DNA of 29,310 nt from CAZPWQ01 sp964590495 (GCA_964590495.1 CAZPWQ010000037.1:1-29310), one strand, 5' to 3'; counted from the first letter of the stretch, positions 15,317 to 23,631 are shown. Notes: generated by a model from the letters alone, not told the origin. A program made the numbers and translations.

Positions 15317-16099
15317 ATGAAACTTACTTACAACAATTATTTAAAAATTGATGAATTGCTGAATTTACAGCAACTCCGGTCTAAGCCCGCTGAACATGAC
15401 GAAATGCTGTTTATTATTATCCATCAAACCTATGAACTTTGGTTTAAACAGATATTACATGAATTCGGCAAGCTGAGAAAAGATCTTAAAGAGGCTAAAA
15501 CATGGGGTGCCGTTAAAACCATGAAGCGGGTGCTTACTATTTTAAAAACAATGGTTGCGCAAATTGATATCCTGGAGACGATGACTCCACTTGAGTTCGA
15601 AAGCTTCCGCGGTTTTTTGGATGAAGCCAGTGGTTTTCAATCTGTGCAGTTCCGTGAGGTGGAAATCTTGTGCGGACACCGCTCTGAACATATGCTTAAA
15701 GCCCATCAAAATGAACCGGAATATTTTAATCGCCTGAAGTCACGTATGGAGGAAAACACTTTGTGGGAATGTTTTTGCATCTTACTAAACAAAAAAGGAT
15801 ATGAGGCTCTAATGCCGGAACGGAAAAACAAAAACGGAATTCTTTATGAACCCTCTGAAGAACTGCAAAATATATTATTGGAAATCATGCAGAACGATCC
15901 TGAAACGGCAATGCTGTGCGAGCTGTTTGTTGATTTTGATGAAGGAATGCAGGAGTGGAGATACCGTCACGTTAAAATGGTAGAGCGAACTATTGGAAAC
16001 AAAATGGGCACCGGCGGATCCGACGGGGTTAAATATCTCAGGCAAACGCTTCACCAGCGCATCTTTCCTGATCTGTGGGAGATAAGGTCGGAAATTTGA
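15317..16099 (+). CDS. kynA: Tryptophan 2,3-dioxygenase
   Basis: Heme enzyme that opens the indole ring of L-tryptophan with O2 to give N-formylkynurenine. At 260 aa it is within the bacterial range. The active-site H-D-E-M-L-F-I-I-I-H-Q-T-Y-E-L-W-F-K (27-44) places the distal His at 36. Substrate-binding Arg98 and Ser105 lie in E-S-F-R-G-F-L-D-E-A-S-G-F-Q-S. The proximal heme ligand is His218 in W-R-Y-R-H-V-K-M-V-E-R, and G-T-G-G-S (231-235) closes over the substrate. Every key residue is present. The kynureninase-like gene follows on the same strand after a 323-nt repeat-bearing gap. No kynurenine formamidase is seen in the window. Confidence 0.95.
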   Translation: MKLTYNNYLKIDELLNLQQLRSKPAEHDEMLFIIIHQTYELWFKQILHEFGKLRKDLKEAKTWGAVKTMKRVLTILKTMVAQIDILETMTPLEFESFRGFLDEASGFQSVQFREVEILCGHRSEHMLKAHQNEPEYFNRLKSRMEENTLWECFCILLNKKGYEALMPERKNKNGILYEPSEELQNILLEIMQNDPETAMLCELFVDFDEGMQEWRYRHVKMVERTIGNKMGTGGSDGVKYLRQTLHQRIFPDLWEIRSEI

Positions 16100-16422
16100 A
16101 GATTCAAATTCCAAGTACGAATGTTCTAAATCCAAAACGGGTTGGGGTGCCAAATATGAAATAAAGCTAGTGTATTAACACTAAAAAACCACCACTGTCG
16201 TGTCATCCTGAACTTGTTTCAGGATCTGTAGCTGGGAATCTCGTAAGAGCTTTTACGTTGCTGATTGCTACAGATTCCGAAATAAATTCGGAATGACACC
16301 TTACTTGATTATCGAGATGTTTTTGTTTCGAATTTTGGTCATTTGGATTTCGGATTTGCCCTTCCGGATTTTGGTCATTCGAATTTCGGATTTCTTAACC
16401 TTCGGATTTAAAATAAAAACAA
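16100..16422. other. kynA-kynU intergenic region (323 bp): 100-bp repeat plus 36-bp-period direct repeat
   Basis: No gene is visible. After the palindromic element comes a direct repeat with a 36-nt period. The 28-nt unit at 16330-16357 is repeated at 16366-16393, both reading around ATTTTGGTCATT and ending in ATTTCGGATTT, with a third partial TTCGGATTT at 16401-16409. The repeat ends about 13 nt before the kynU-like ATG, so it occupies the leader or promoter of that gene. Confidence 0.65.
16200..16299. repeat. 100-bp dispersed palindromic element, copy 2 (REP/MITE-like)
   Basis: It is bounded by GTGTCAT (16200-16206) and ATGACAC (16293-16299). The left hairpin is CCTGAA-CTTGT-TTCAGG and the right one TTCCGAA-ATAAA-TTCGGAA, with a conserved centre AGAGCTTTTACG. 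It has the same layout and nearly the same length as the element at 2988-3088, with both terminal hairpins kept despite different stem sequences. No coding potential. Confidence 0.75.
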
Positions 16423-17610
16423 ATGCAAAATATCGACGAACTGCCAACAAAGCTTCAACCACACTACACTCATTTCGATGTAGGAAACAGGCTGCTGTTT
16501 ACCGGACATTCGCACCAGGCATGGCCTGATGCCGCCCTGGAGGGGTTGACGGAATATTTCCATGTTTCTGCTTCTGAAGTAGATAACAAATGGGAGACGG
16601 CTTTTGAGAAAGCGGAGGTATTGCGCGGCTATTTAAGAAATTTTTATGACGATCCGGAGGGATTATACTGTCTGGCTGAAAATACACACCTGCTGTTGGT
16701 ATCCTGGCTTTCGAGTTTTGACCTGAAGAATAAGCCGAAGATTATCACTACCGATTCGGAATTTCACTCTATGTCTCGACAACTTCACAGGCTTCGTGAA
16801 GAGGGACTGGAATTGGTTACTGTCGACGGAGAATCGGATCAGATTGTCCGGCAGATTGATGAACATGCTGATCACAAGACAGCCGCCATTATGATTTCGC
16901 GTGTCTATTTTGAAAGCGGACTGATCAATCAGCATATATCCGAAATTGCTGAAATCGCCCGAAATTATGATGTTCCCTTCCTTATTGACGACTATCACGG
17001 TACAAATGTTGTACCGCTCTCACTGCGGAAAGCTGATATCGAAGATTGCTTTCTCTTGGCCGGAGGGTATAAATATCTGCAATGGGGAGAAGGCAACTGC
17101 TTTCTGCGTTTCCCTCCGGAATGCCGGCTCCGTCCTGCGGTCACCGGCTGGTTTGCATCGTTCAGCACGCTTGATGAGCCTCGTAATGATAAGCCGGTTC
17201 AATACGACAATAGTAATCAGCGGTTTGCAAGCGGTACCTATGATTCTGTATCACAGTTCAGGGCAGCAAAGGTTGTGGAGTTTTTCCGGGAACAGGAACT
17301 GACACCATCCATCCTTCGCAGGCAGTATTTGAGTCAAACAAAACTGATGAAAAAGCTGTTTCTGCAACTAGATCTGGATGCTGCCGTCATAAAGCTTCGT
17401 CACAACCGCCCGCTCGGCCAAAACGGCGGTTTTCTTTCCCTGCGATCACCTTTTGCACGTACCATCAGAGCCAAATTGCTTGAACAACAGGTTTTTACTG
17501 ATGCCAGGGGAGATATTTTACGGCTGGGGCCGGCACCATATATTACCACCTCACAAATTGAACAGGCGATGGAGAAACTGGCAAAGGTAGTCAAAAACCT
17601 GAAACCTTAA
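16423..17610 (+). CDS. kynU: Kynureninase-like PLP-dependent enzyme (aminotransferase class V fold)
   Basis: Probable hydrolysis of kynurenine (or 3-hydroxykynurenine) to anthranilate plus alanine. The 395-aa product has the class-V PLP fold. Residues include L-F-T-G-H-S-H-Q-A-W-P (25-35) at the N-terminus and D-S-E-F-H-S (111-116) near the cofactor. An Asp/His pair lies in F-L-I-D-D-Y-H-G-T (186-194), and the Schiff-base lysine is Lys217 in L-L-A-G-G-Y-K-Y-L-Q-W-G-E-G-N. The C-terminal small domain carries L-R-L-G-P-A-P-Y-I-T. The G-Y-K-Y-L signature and the neighbouring tryptophan dioxygenase support kynureninase. The sequence is diverged from canonical KynU (for example S-R-V-Y-F-E-S-G rather than the usual S-H-V-x-Y-x-x-G), so a related class-V activity cannot be excluded. 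Confidence 0.75.
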   Translation: MQNIDELPTKLQPHYTHFDVGNRLLFTGHSHQAWPDAALEGLTEYFHVSASEVDNKWETAFEKAEVLRGYLRNFYDDPEGLYCLAENTHLLLVSWLSSFDLKNKPKIITTDSEFHSMSRQLHRLREEGLELVTVDGESDQIVRQIDEHADHKTAAIMISRVYFESGLINQHISEIAEIARNYDVPFLIDDYHGTNVVPLSLRKADIEDCFLLAGGYKYLQWGEGNCFLRFPPECRLRPAVTGWFASFSTLDEPRNDKPVQYDNSNQRFASGTYDSVSQFRAAKVVEFFREQELTPSILRRQYLSQTKLMKKLFLQLDLDAAVIKLRHNRPLGQNGGFLSLRSPFARTIRAKLLEQQVFTDARGDILRLGPAPYITTSQIEQAMEKLAKVVKNLKP

Positions 17611-17662
17611 ATTTTTTTGTAAGGAATTCCCTCTCCGTAATACTTACTAATAAATCCCTTAA

Positions 17663-17746
17663 CTTTGTGTAACTCTGCGCCTCCTCTGTGGAGCTCCGTG
17701 AAATTACACAGAGTTTCACAAAGTAAACACAAAGGTACACAGAGGA
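17663..17746. repeat. Inverted repeat before the GxxExxY gene
   Basis: CTTTGTGTAACTCTG (17663-17677) pairs with CAGAGTTTCACAAAG (17709-17723), 14 of 15 positions. CCTCTGTG (17683-17690) can also pair with CACAGAGG (17739-17746). The region repeats the words CTTTGTG, CTCTGTG and CACAGAG in both orientations. It ends just before the RBS-like AGAGGA and TTG start of the GxxExxY gene. Such CTCTGTG/CACAGAG-rich leaders are, from memory, common beside this gene family. A regulatory or mobility role is unproven. Confidence 0.65.
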
Positions 17747-17750
17747 AATT

Positions 17751-18122
17751 TTGAAACTTAATGATATATCGAAAAATATTATCGGAGCCGCAATTGAAGT
17801 TCATCGAAATTTAGGACCTGGACTATTGGAATCAGCATATAAAAGATGTCTATGTCATGAATTGCATAATAATGGACTCTCAGTAAAGGAAGAAGTTCCT
17901 GTACCTATTATTTATAAAGAAATTCATTTGGATCACGGGTATCGAATTGACCTGCTTGTGGAAGAGAAAGATGTAGTAGAGATAAAAACTGTTGAGGCGT
18001 TGACCGATGTGCACACAGCCCAGCTGTTGACGTATCTCCGACTGGGAGATTATAAACTGGGTTTGCTGATTAACTTTTATGTTGACCTTTTGAAAAACGG
18101 AATCCGCCGCCATATCAACTGA
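17751..18122 (+). CDS. GxxExxY-family protein (PDDEXK-nuclease-like)
   Basis: A 123-aa member of the small GxxExxY family of unknown biological role, commonly seen scattered in Bacteroidota, Chloroflexota and other genomes. The naming motif is G24-L-L-E27-S-A-Y30, preceded by the usual I-I-G-A-A-I-E-V-H-R-N-L-G-P-G. A PDDEXK-like core follows: Y-R-I-D67 and then V-V-E77-I-K79. The best start is TTG at 17751, preceded closely by AGAGGA and giving the N-terminus typical of the family. It is not obviously in an operon with recA, whose start is 91 nt downstream. The repeat-rich leader suggests it is an accessory, possibly mobile, gene. Nuclease activity is only a fold-based inference. Confidence 0.85.
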   Translation: MKLNDISKNIIGAAIEVHRNLGPGLLESAYKRCLCHELHNNGLSVKEEVPVPIIYKEIHLDHGYRIDLLVEEKDVVEIKTVEALTDVHTAQLLTYLRLGDYKLGLLINFYVDLLKNGIRRHIN

Positions 18123-18212
18123 ATAAAAAACCTGGCGCCGGATGACATCACGTTGTCAGTATTATTTATATATTGACGGTGAAAAAATAAAAACAAACAA
18201 TACACACAAATT

Positions 18213-19283
18213 ATGTCTGAGAATAAAGATCGCGAAAAGGCACTGGAACTGGCCATTGGGCAAATTGAAAAACAGCATGGCAAGGGTACGATCATGCGGC
18301 TCGGGGATCAGGCCACACAGAACGTTCCCATCATCTCCACCGGCTCTATTATGGTGGATCATGCTTTGGGAGTAGGTGGGATACCAAGAGGACGTATAAC
18401 CGAAATATATGGCCCGGAAGGCAGCGGTAAAACAACTTTGGCCCTGCACGTAATTGCAGAGGCTCAAAAAGCCGGCGGCTACGCAGCTATCGTTGATGCG
18501 GAACATGCATTTGATCCGCGCTATGGTAAAAACCTGGGTATTAATACTGACGAATTGCTGGTCTCACAACCAGACAGCGGCGAACAGGCACTGGAAATCA
18601 CAGAAACATTAATCCGGTCGGCCGCTCTCGATGTGATAGTGGTTGATTCAGTAGCTGCACTGGTGCCACGCGCCGAACTGGAGGGTGAGATGGGAGATTC
18701 GCACATGGGCCTGCAGGCACGCCTGATGTCACAGGCTATGCGGAAGATCACCGGAATCATAAACAAGACCCGCACTTCTGTTATCTTTATCAACCAGATC
18801 CGGGAAAAAATCGGGGTTATGTTTGGGAATCCGGAGACAACATCGGGAGGACGTGCCCTGAAGTTTTATTCTTCGGTACGCATAGATATTCGACGCATCG
18901 GTTCATTGAAACAAGGCGACGACGTCGTAGGAAACCGAACCAAGGTAAAAGTAGTCAAAAACAAAGTCGCCCCGCCTTTCAAAGTCGTGGAATTCAATAT
19001 TGTCTACGGGAAAGGTATTTCCAGGCTGGCTGAAATTCTTGATCTCGCTGTAGAATTCGACATTATTGAAAAGCGGGGAAGCTGGTACCGGTATGACGGT
19101 GAACCCATCGGACAGGGTTCTGACAATGCTATTGAGTTTCTGGAATCAGATCCCGAACTCACAAAAAGCATTGAGGAAAAAATCCGAAGAGAATTGCTTC
19201 CTGACGATGAGGCCACTTCTGAAAACGGTCAAGCAGCTGAAAACGAAAAAAAAGACGAAGCAGAAACAGAAAGTGATGAGTAA
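18213..19283 (+). CDS. recA: Recombinase RecA
   Basis: ATP-dependent strand-exchange protein for homologous recombination and SOS co-protease function. At 356 aa it has a normal length. The core has Walker A G-P-E-G-S-G-K-T (67-74) and, further on, V-I-V-V-D-S-V-A-A-L-V-P (Walker B, about 140-151). The L1/L2 DNA-binding loops are recognisable (E-G-E-M-G-D-S-H-M-G-L-Q-A-R-L-M-S-Q-A and G-N-P-E-T-T-S-G-G-R-A-L-K-F-Y). The C-terminus is the usual acidic tail (about 330-356). The 90-nt leader shows no SOS box that I recognise. Its TAA stop is also the first three bases of the structured repeat that separates it from recX. Confidence 0.98.
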   Translation: MSENKDREKALELAIGQIEKQHGKGTIMRLGDQATQNVPIISTGSIMVDHALGVGGIPRGRITEIYGPEGSGKTTLALHVIAEAQKAGGYAAIVDAEHAFDPRYGKNLGINTDELLVSQPDSGEQALEITETLIRSAALDVIVVDSVAALVPRAELEGEMGDSHMGLQARLMSQAMRKITGIINKTRTSVIFINQIREKIGVMFGNPETTSGGRALKFYSSVRIDIRRIGSLKQGDDVVGNRTKVKVVKNKVAPPFKVVEFNIVYGKGISRLAEILDLAVEFDIIEKRGSWYRYDGEPIGQGSDNAIEFLESDPELTKSIEEKIRRELLPDDEATSENGQAAENEKKDEAETESDE

Positions 19284-19525
19284 CCCTGATTTTTCACCAA
19301 GCCCCGAAGAATCGGGGTTCTTCAGCAAGGCGAAGGTAAAATGACGCCGGATACGTACCTGGATACGTTGATCAAGCCATTTTACCTTCAACGCAGCTGG
19401 GGGGGGATTCGCAGCGATTTACAGAGTGTTGATCTTGCAATGATGAAAAAACCAGGTTTAAATCCTTTATTATTGATGACATAAATTAATTAATATTTAT
19501 AACAATTTGTGAGAAATCTGGGTTA
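19281..19525. repeat. Structured repeat element, copy B (245 bp), between recA and recX
   Basis: The ends are TAACCCTGATTTTTCAC (19281-19297) and the inverse of TAACCCAGATTTCTCAC (19509-19525), pairing at 15 of 17 positions. The internal hairpin CCCCGA-AGAA-TCGGGG (19302-19317) sits where copy A has ACCAA-GAAAT-TTGGT. The main stem GAAGGTAAAATG / CATTTTACCTTC (19332-19343 with 19378-19389) is perfect over 12 bp. GCAAGGC, GTTGATCAA and CTTCAACGCAGC are shared with copy A. The recA stop TAA is bases 1-3 of the element, and recX starts 6 nt past its end. Relative to the upstream gene it lies in the opposite orientation from copy A. Confidence 0.8.
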
Positions 19526-19531
19526 ATAGCT

Positions 19532-20200
19532 ATGGCTGACGAGGTAGAGCATAATCTGCCGGGGATTATTACTTCAATAACCATACAAAAGCGAAACAAA
19601 GAACGTTATTCTATCTTCGTCGACGAAACTTTCCTGCTGGGAGTTGCCGAATCGACGCTTTTAAAGTTCAGGCTTTCAAAAGGTGTTGAGATAACGCCTT
19701 CACTATTTCGAAAGCTTCAGCGCGAGGAAGGACGTTTTGCTGTAAAATCATACTTCCTTAAGTTGCTTGGAAACCGTGCCCATGCACGCCGGGAGCTACG
19801 AACCAAAGCCCGGCGAAAAGATTATCCTGAGGATGTTGTAGAAGAGGTACTGGATGAACTTCAGGATGATGATTTAATTGATGACGCTGGTTTTGCCGAA
19901 AAGTTTACTGCCAATAAAAATAAGCTGAACAGCTGGGGTCCGGCCAAAATTCGTTCTCATCTCCTAAAAAAAGGAATCGCTGATAATGTTATTCAGGATA
20001 GCATTAAAAAAGTATTTGAGAATAAGGATTTACGGGATACTTTTTTAAATTTGGTTTTAAAACGTAAAAGATACTTCTTGCGGGAAGAAGATCCGTTTAA
20101 GAGAAAGAAAAAAATATTTGATTACCTTTGTCGAAAGGGATATCGGCCTGCAAATATTCATAAATATCTGGATGAGCTAACAGAAACAATAGCGTCATGA
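19532..20200 (+). CDS. recX: Regulatory protein RecX
   Basis: Modulator that binds RecA filaments and restrains recombinase activity. The 222-aa product has the all-helical three-repeat RecX architecture. After an N-terminal beta-rich lead (I-T-S-I-T-I-Q-K-R-N-K-E-R-Y-S-I-F-V-D) come A-R-R-E-L-R-T-K-A-R-R-K-D-Y (about 86-99) and L-D-E-L-Q-D-D-D-L-I-D-D-A-G-F-A (110-125). Repeat 2 opens with S-W-G-P-A-K-I-R-S-H-L-L-K-K-G-I (about 135-150), and a basic repeat 3 ends with F-D-Y-L-C-R-K-G-Y. Its place after recA is classical, but here a 245-bp structured repeat fills the gap. It overlaps the AI-2E transporter start by 4 nt (ATGA), implying translational coupling. Confidence 0.95.
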   Translation: MADEVEHNLPGIITSITIQKRNKERYSIFVDETFLLGVAESTLLKFRLSKGVEITPSLFRKLQREEGRFAVKSYFLKLLGNRAHARRELRTKARRKDYPEDVVEEVLDELQDDDLIDDAGFAEKFTANKNKLNSWGPAKIRSHLLKKGIADNVIQDSIKKVFENKDLRDTFLNLVLKRKRYFLREEDPFKRKKKIFDYLCRKGYRPANIHKYLDELTETIAS

Positions 20201-21276
20201 CAAACATCACACTGGAACGGGTTGTAAAATCGGTTTTAGGCCTTACCGGCATAGTAGTTATCGGGTTGGTACTATATCACTTCGGTACGCTGGTAGGATA
20301 TGCGATCATCGCTATGATTTTAAGCTATATACTGGATCCGCTCGTAAACCGGATGCAGTCAGCAGGAATAAACAGGACGTGGGCCATCACCTTAACCCTT
20401 AGCGCCCTCATATTAATCCTGGTATGGATATCCACCAACATCATCCCGATTATTGCCAATGAGATGGTGGAACTGGCAGGTCAGCTGAATATCCAAAATA
20501 TTCAAAGTATAACGAAGCGAATAGAAATCAGGATTACCCAAAATTTAACGTTCCTTCCCGAGGGATTCCTGACTGAAAACTTAACGACAATCCTCCAGGA
20601 GCTTTTTGATATCGGAGAACTGCCCACTGCACTAAGCAACATCATCGGGATATTCACCAACATTTTTTCTGCATTTCTGGTTATTCCTTTTGCAACATTT
20701 TTCTTCCTGAAAGACGGCAGTAAAATCAGACGTGATATGCTGCAGCTTGTTCCAAATAAATATTTTGAAACGACACTCAGTCTGATTGATAAAATTGAAA
20801 CGCGGCTGGGTATTTATTTCCGCAGTGTTTTACTTCAAAGTTTAATTGTTGCTGTTACGTCGTGGATCGGTCTTTCAATAATAGGACTTAATAATGCCTT
20901 GTCGGTAGGTATTGCCGTAGGTCTTGCCAATACCATCCCCTATTTCGGACCTATCATCGGTTATATACTCTCGATCATTGTATCAATTATTGAGGTTGGG
21001 GACTTTACGCTGGTATTGCCCTGTATTATCGCCATCTTATTTGTTCAAATACTTGATAACGTGGTGCTCCAGCCACTTATCTTCTCCAGATCTGCCGATA
21101 TTCACCCGGTGGCAATTTTATTTATCATTCTTATTGGTGCTGAAACAGCCGGTATCCTCGGGATGTTGATCGCTATCCCTATCGCCACCGTAATTAAAAT
21201 CACCTATAACCAGATCCGGTGGAGCCTGAACAATTATTATGTATTCCGATCGACCAAACTGTCAAGACCGGGATGA
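20197..21276 (+). CDS. AI-2E family transporter (PerM/YtvI-type membrane protein)
   Basis: A 359-aa polytopic inner-membrane protein of the AI-2 exporter/PerM superfamily, whose members are linked to small-molecule export or Na+/H+ antiport. Hydrophobic segments occur at about 13-33, 35-50, 60-85, 150-172, then a group from about 207 to 345. Family signatures are N-T-I-P-Y-F-G-P-I-I-G (246-256), D-N-V-V-L-Q-P-L-I-F-S (286-296) followed by H-P-V-A-I-L-F, and G-I-L-G-M-L-I-A-I-P. The large loop between TM3 and TM4 is typical. It overlaps recX by 4 nt, so it is cotranscribed, but no functional link with RecA is known. The substrate is unknown. Confidence 0.9.
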   Translation: MTNITLERVVKSVLGLTGIVVIGLVLYHFGTLVGYAIIAMILSYILDPLVNRMQSAGINRTWAITLTLSALILILVWISTNIIPIIANEMVELAGQLNIQNIQSITKRIEIRITQNLTFLPEGFLTENLTTILQELFDIGELPTALSNIIGIFTNIFSAFLVIPFATFFFLKDGSKIRRDMLQLVPNKYFETTLSLIDKIETRLGIYFRSVLLQSLIVAVTSWIGLSIIGLNNALSVGIAVGLANTIPYFGPIIGYILSIIVSIIEVGDFTLVLPCIIAILFVQILDNVVLQPLIFSRSADIHPVAILFIILIGAETAGILGMLIAIPIATVIKITYNQIRWSLNNYYVFRSTKLSRPG

Positions 21277-21445
21277 GAAAGTTAGGGAGTAAAGGAGAAG
21301 ATACCACTACGGCACTCAGGACACTATGTTTAGATGTTCTTAATCCCTTAGTGGTTAATATTAGGTTCTTATTCTGTAACTATTTTTGGTTATATTTTCC
21401 GCCGAACCGGCAATATTAATTAACTAACCCCATTCAAGTTACGCT

Positions 21446-22048
21446 TTGGCAAATATTGTAGTTTTTGCATCCGGCTCAGGCACAAATTTTCAGGCACTTA
21501 TAGATGCTGTTGAGTCAGGACAGTTACGGGCAACTATAAAGGGCCTCGTTTCCAACAGGTCTGATAACCAGGCACTAAACAGAGCCGCCTCTCACAATAT
21601 TGATGCCAGGGTAATAAAACCATCGCAATTCAAAAGCAGACAGAAATACAGTACTGAATTATTAAATCAATTAAATAAATGGGATACTGATCTCATTGTA
21701 TTGGCCGGATATATGATCAAGATTCCGACTGCACTGATAAAAAAGTATGAAAACCGGATCCTTAATATTCATCCATCACTTCTTCCTAAATACGGCGGAA
21801 AAGGATTTTATGGTGAGAAGGTACATCAGGCTGTAATAGATAATAAAGAATCTGAATCGGGCTGTACCGTACATCTGGTTACAGAAGAATATGACCAGGG
21901 ACCCATACTAGCCCAGCGAAAGGTTCCGGTCAAAGCCGATGATGATGCTGATTCCCTTTCCAAACGTATTCTTAAGGAAGAACACAAGCTATTGCCGGTA
22001 GTAGTAGGCCGGCTGGCTGAACAACTTAATTCTAAATCAAATAATTAA
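21446..22048 (+). CDS. purN: Phosphoribosylglycinamide formyltransferase
   Basis: Third step of de novo purine synthesis: transfer of the formyl group of 10-formyl-THF to GAR. The 200-aa length is standard. S-G-S-G-T-N-F (9-15) binds the phosphate of GAR. The catalytic triad is Asn107 and His109 (I-L-N-I-H-P-S-L-L-P) with Asp150 (Y-D-Q-G-P-I-L), which match the E. coli Asn/His/Asp. The start is TTG at 21446, chosen because it gives the family's N-terminus (M-A-N-I-V-V-F-A-S-G-S-G-T-N) and no upstream ATG is in frame nearby. No Shine-Dalgarno is evident. purH follows 8 nt downstream, forming a two-gene unit. Confidence 0.96.
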   Translation: MANIVVFASGSGTNFQALIDAVESGQLRATIKGLVSNRSDNQALNRAASHNIDARVIKPSQFKSRQKYSTELLNQLNKWDTDLIVLAGYMIKIPTALIKKYENRILNIHPSLLPKYGGKGFYGEKVHQAVIDNKESESGCTVHLVTEEYDQGPILAQRKVPVKADDDADSLSKRILKEEHKLLPVVVGRLAEQLNSKSNN

Positions 22049-22056
22049 ATCAAATC

Positions 22057-23631
22057 GTGTCTCTGCAACCTCTTCCCGAACTTCCAAAAAAACCGTTAGC
22101 AATCAAACGGGCGTTACTTTCTGTCTCCGATAAAACACAGTTACTGCCCCTGGCCAAAGCTTTGCATAATGCAGATATTGAACTTATTTCTACGGGGGGG
22201 ACAGCCCTAAGGATCAGGGATGAGAATATTCCTGTGAAAGATGTAAGCGAAATAACAGGATTCCGGGAATGTCTTGACGGCAGGGTGAAAACCCTGCACC
22301 CGCATATTCACGGTGGAATTCTCGGACGAACCAGCCATCAGCCTGATGTTGATGAAATGAACAGTCTTAATATTGAACCCATTGAACTGGTTGTTGTTAA
22401 TCTGTACCCGTTTAAAGAAACTATAGACAAGCCGGATTGTACACCGGCAATTGCTACTGAAAACATAGATATCGGCGGACCCACCATGATTCGAGCCGCA
22501 GCAAAAAACTTTGCTCACGTTTGTATTTTAACGTCACCCTCGCAATATTCCGGCTTTATCAGGGAGCTGGACGAAAAAAAGAGCATTGCATTTGAAACAC
22601 GACAACAACTGGCTCAGACAGCCTTTAACCATACTGCAGGTTATGACGCTCACATAGCAAACTATTTCAATAATTTGTCAGGTGAAAATCAACCGGACCA
22701 GCTGAATATTTCACTTCCGAAATTCCAAAATCTTCGATACGGTGAAAATCCTCATCAGCACGCTGCCGTTTACGGAGATCAAAATGAATACATTGACTGT
22801 TTCCACGGCAAGAAACTCAGCTATAATAATTTTCTTGATGTCGATGCAGCCTTGAATCTGATCGCCGACTTCAACGATTCCAAGCCGACATGTGCAATAT
22901 TCAAGCACACTGTACCCTGTGGAGTAGCTTCCGCCGATAACCTGGACAAAGCCTGGGAAAAGGCTTTTGCGACAGATACGATGTCACCATTCGGAGGCAT
23001 AGTGGTTGTCAATAAAGAGCTTGATCGGGCTACAGCCGAGGCTATTGATGAAATATTTACCGAAATTATTATAGCTCCGGCATTCAGTAAAGATGCCAAA
23101 GCACTCCTGCAGAAAAAAAAGAACAGGAGATTAATACGCCTGAAAAAACAGGTGGATACTGCAAGAAGCTATCAGTACCGTTCCATTTTCGGAGGAGCAC
23201 TCAATCAGGATTCCGACTTTGCAACAACTGCCAAATCCGATCTCAAAGTAGTAAGCAAGCGCCAACCCGATGAACGGGAACTTGAAGATCTTCTTTTTGC
23301 CTGGAAAGTTGTAAAACACGTGAAATCGAATGCCATCGTCTTTGCAAAAGACAACCAGACTATCGGCATCGGAACAGGACAGACCAGCCGGGTGGAAGCA
23401 TCCGAAATTGCTGTTTCAAAAGCACAGCAGGAAGAATTATCGCTGAAAGATACTGTTATAGCTTCCGATGCCTTTTTCCCGTTTCCCGATGGGGTGGAAA
23501 CCGCTGCCGGTGCAGGAGCGACATCTGTTATCCAACCCGGCGGCAGCATACGCGATGAGGAGGTAATTGAAGCCGCTGATCGCCATAACCTTGCAATGGT
23601 GTTTACCGGCAGGCGTCATTTCCGGCATTAA
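22057..23631 (+). CDS. purH: Bifunctional AICAR transformylase / IMP cyclohydrolase
   Basis: The last two steps to IMP: formylation of AICAR and ring closure. The 524-aa product has both domains. The N-terminal MGS-like cyclohydrolase domain shows A-L-L-S-V-S-D-K-T, I-S-T-G-G-T-A and G-R-V-K-T-L-H-P-H-I-H-G-G. The C-terminal transformylase domain shows R-Y-G-E-N-P-H-Q-H, the catalytic Lys283-His284 in F-K-H-T-V-P-C-G-V-A, and the closing V-F-T-G-R-R-H-F-R-H. The start is GTG at 22057, 8 nt after purN. After the stop there is a T-rich stretch (23637-23643) but no convincing GC hairpin. Confidence 0.97.
   Translation: MSLQPLPELPKKPLAIKRALLSVSDKTQLLPLAKALHNADIELISTGGTALRIRDENIPVKDVSEITGFRECLDGRVKTLHPHIHGGILGRTSHQPDVDEMNSLNIEPIELVVVNLYPFKETIDKPDCTPAIATENIDIGGPTMIRAAAKNFAHVCILTSPSQYSGFIRELDEKKSIAFETRQQLAQTAFNHTAGYDAHIANYFNNLSGENQPDQLNISLPKFQNLRYGENPHQHAAVYGDQNEYIDCFHGKKLSYNNFLDVDAALNLIADFNDSKPTCAIFKHTVPCGVASADNLDKAWEKAFATDTMSPFGGIVVVNKELDRATAEAIDEIFTEIIIAPAFSKDAKALLQKKKNRRLIRLKKQVDTARSYQYRSIFGGALNQDSDFATTAKSDLKVVSKRQPDERELEDLLFAWKVVKHVKSNAIVFAKDNQTIGIGTGQTSRVEASEIAVSKAQQEELSLKDTVIASDAFFPFPDGVETAAGAGATSVIQPGGSIRDEEVIEAADRHNLAMVFTGRRHFRH

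Noticed and set aside
17607..17804. Minus-strand 65-codon frame between kynU and the GxxExxY gene
   Set aside because: It runs through the palindromic repeat and into the GxxExxY gene, and its composition follows the repeat rather than a protein.
18123..18212. SOS box before recA
   Set aside because: The 90-nt leader has no palindrome matching a LexA-type site that I could recognise; SOS control cannot be claimed.
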